Positions 4,691 to 5,050 of a DNA stretch of 5,050 bases are shown here, in pieces. Positions within the stretch are counted from its first letter, which is position 1. Every line of letters starts with the position of its first letter. This DNA comes from Clostridiales bacterium. Its GTDB lineage: Bacteria; Bacillota; Clostridia; Lachnospirales; Anaerotignaceae. Made by a program: the position numbers and the translations under genes. The notes under the pieces were generated by a model. The model was given only the letters and a program-made list of their open reading frames with translations. It did not search any database and was not told where the DNA came from. The DNA is taken from the NCBI GenBank assembly GCA_021202325.1, contig JAJQDF010000220.1, positions 1-5,050 on the forward strand. Direction: 5' to 3'.

Positions 4691-5050
4691 TCACCTTTCC
4701 TTACTGCACTTTTCATGTATAAACTTGCTGAATTCGGCTCCGTTATCACCTATAAAGCCGTTTTTGTCAACTAGTATGCTTATTCCGTTTAAGCCCAGCA
4801 CATAGAGATTTTTTGTTTCGGAAATATTGGTTATCTGTGAATATTCGGCCTTTACTGTGCTTCCTGCGGTCAGATTTTTGCCCACAATGACATCCTCATA
4901 GAAAAACAGTCTGATTTCGGCCTCGCCGCCGAACTTCTCCAAATAAGATTTGTAGGTCTTATCTATTTGGCTTGTCAGCTTGTGCAGGGCAAAAATCATT
5001 ATTATTACTGCAATTATTGCTATTACTGCAATGGCTGTCCTGCCGGCGAG
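4691..5050 (-). CDS. YcxB-like membrane protein, 5' end beyond the window
   Basis: The frame stays open from its stop at 4691 to the right edge, giving 119 visible residues of a longer protein. The first visible part, LAGRTAIAVIAIIAVIIMIF, is a transmembrane segment followed by a charged stretch. Then come RLFFYEDVIVGKN, a VKAEYSQITNISETKNLYVL block and ILVDKNGFIGDNGAEFSKFI. This order (FYED, YSxIxxIxETKxxxYL, VDKxGF) is that of the soluble C-terminal domain of YcxB-family proteins, which usually have two N-terminal membrane helices. An ATG at 4999 exists, but starting there would remove the membrane helix, so a start off the edge is preferred. Function of the family is not known. The stop is four bases before the MBL start, so it is probably the first or an early gene of the operon. 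Confidence 0.7.
   Translation of the reverse strand, partial: LAGRTAIAVIAIIAVIIMIFALHKLTSQIDKTYKSYLEKFGGEAEIRLFFYEDVIVGKNLTAGSTVKAEYSQITNISETKNLYVLGLNGISILVDKNGFIGDNGAEFSKFIHEKCSKER

Noticed and set aside
4687..4749. Upstream ATG of the MBL gene (21 extra residues)
   Set aside because: It would overlap the YcxB-like gene by 59 bases; the ATG at 4686 has its own ribosome site and the usual N-terminus.

Overview
The window looks like a chromosomal accessory region of a clostridial Firmicute, probably Lachnospiraceae-like. This is inferred from the low-to-moderate GC content, near-perfect AGGAGG ribosome binding sites, a TTG start, a consensus sigma-A promoter, and DUF3990/DUF3791 genes of a kind common in gut clostridia. 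No tRNA, rRNA, CRISPR array or transposase gene was seen.

Layout: (1) Positions 1-189 are an AT-rich control region. It holds a strong promoter for a LysR-type regulator gene (190-1095, +) and, at the left edge, a ribosome binding site for a probable divergent gene whose coding part lies outside the window. (2) 1096-1437 has no independent gene and is filled by hairpins, including copy 1 of a roughly 310-320 bp structured repeat. (3) 1414-2322 (-) is a tightly packed three-gene cassette: a DUF3791 protein, a DUF3990 protein (ADP-ribosyltransferase-like, with H-Y motifs) and a second small DUF3791-like protein. It resembles a toxin-antitoxin type module. (4) 2323-2773 is again filled by hairpins: a partial unit (2362-2452) followed by copy 2 of the structured repeat. 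(5) 2722-5050 (-) is an operon. In order of transcription it has a YcxB-like membrane protein (cut by the window edge), a metallo-beta-lactamase-fold hydrolase, a TtcA-family PP-loop ATPase with Fe-S type cysteines, and an ACT-domain protein whose C-terminal end has been replaced by the repeat.

The most interesting object is the repeat pair (about 1118-1437 and 2464-2773, same orientation). Each copy folds into the same ordered series of hairpins around one long-range stem. The two copies differ at many paired positions by double, pair-preserving substitutions, and the G-T wobbles gained between them all favour the + strand. This is the pattern expected of a selected RNA or single-stranded DNA fold rather than passive repeat DNA. 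In both copies one end of the element overlaps the stop codon of the adjacent minus-strand gene, and the two copies bracket the ADP-ribosyltransferase cassette. The arrangement suggests a dispersed 3'-end element associated with cassette insertion. I do not recognise the element as a named family.
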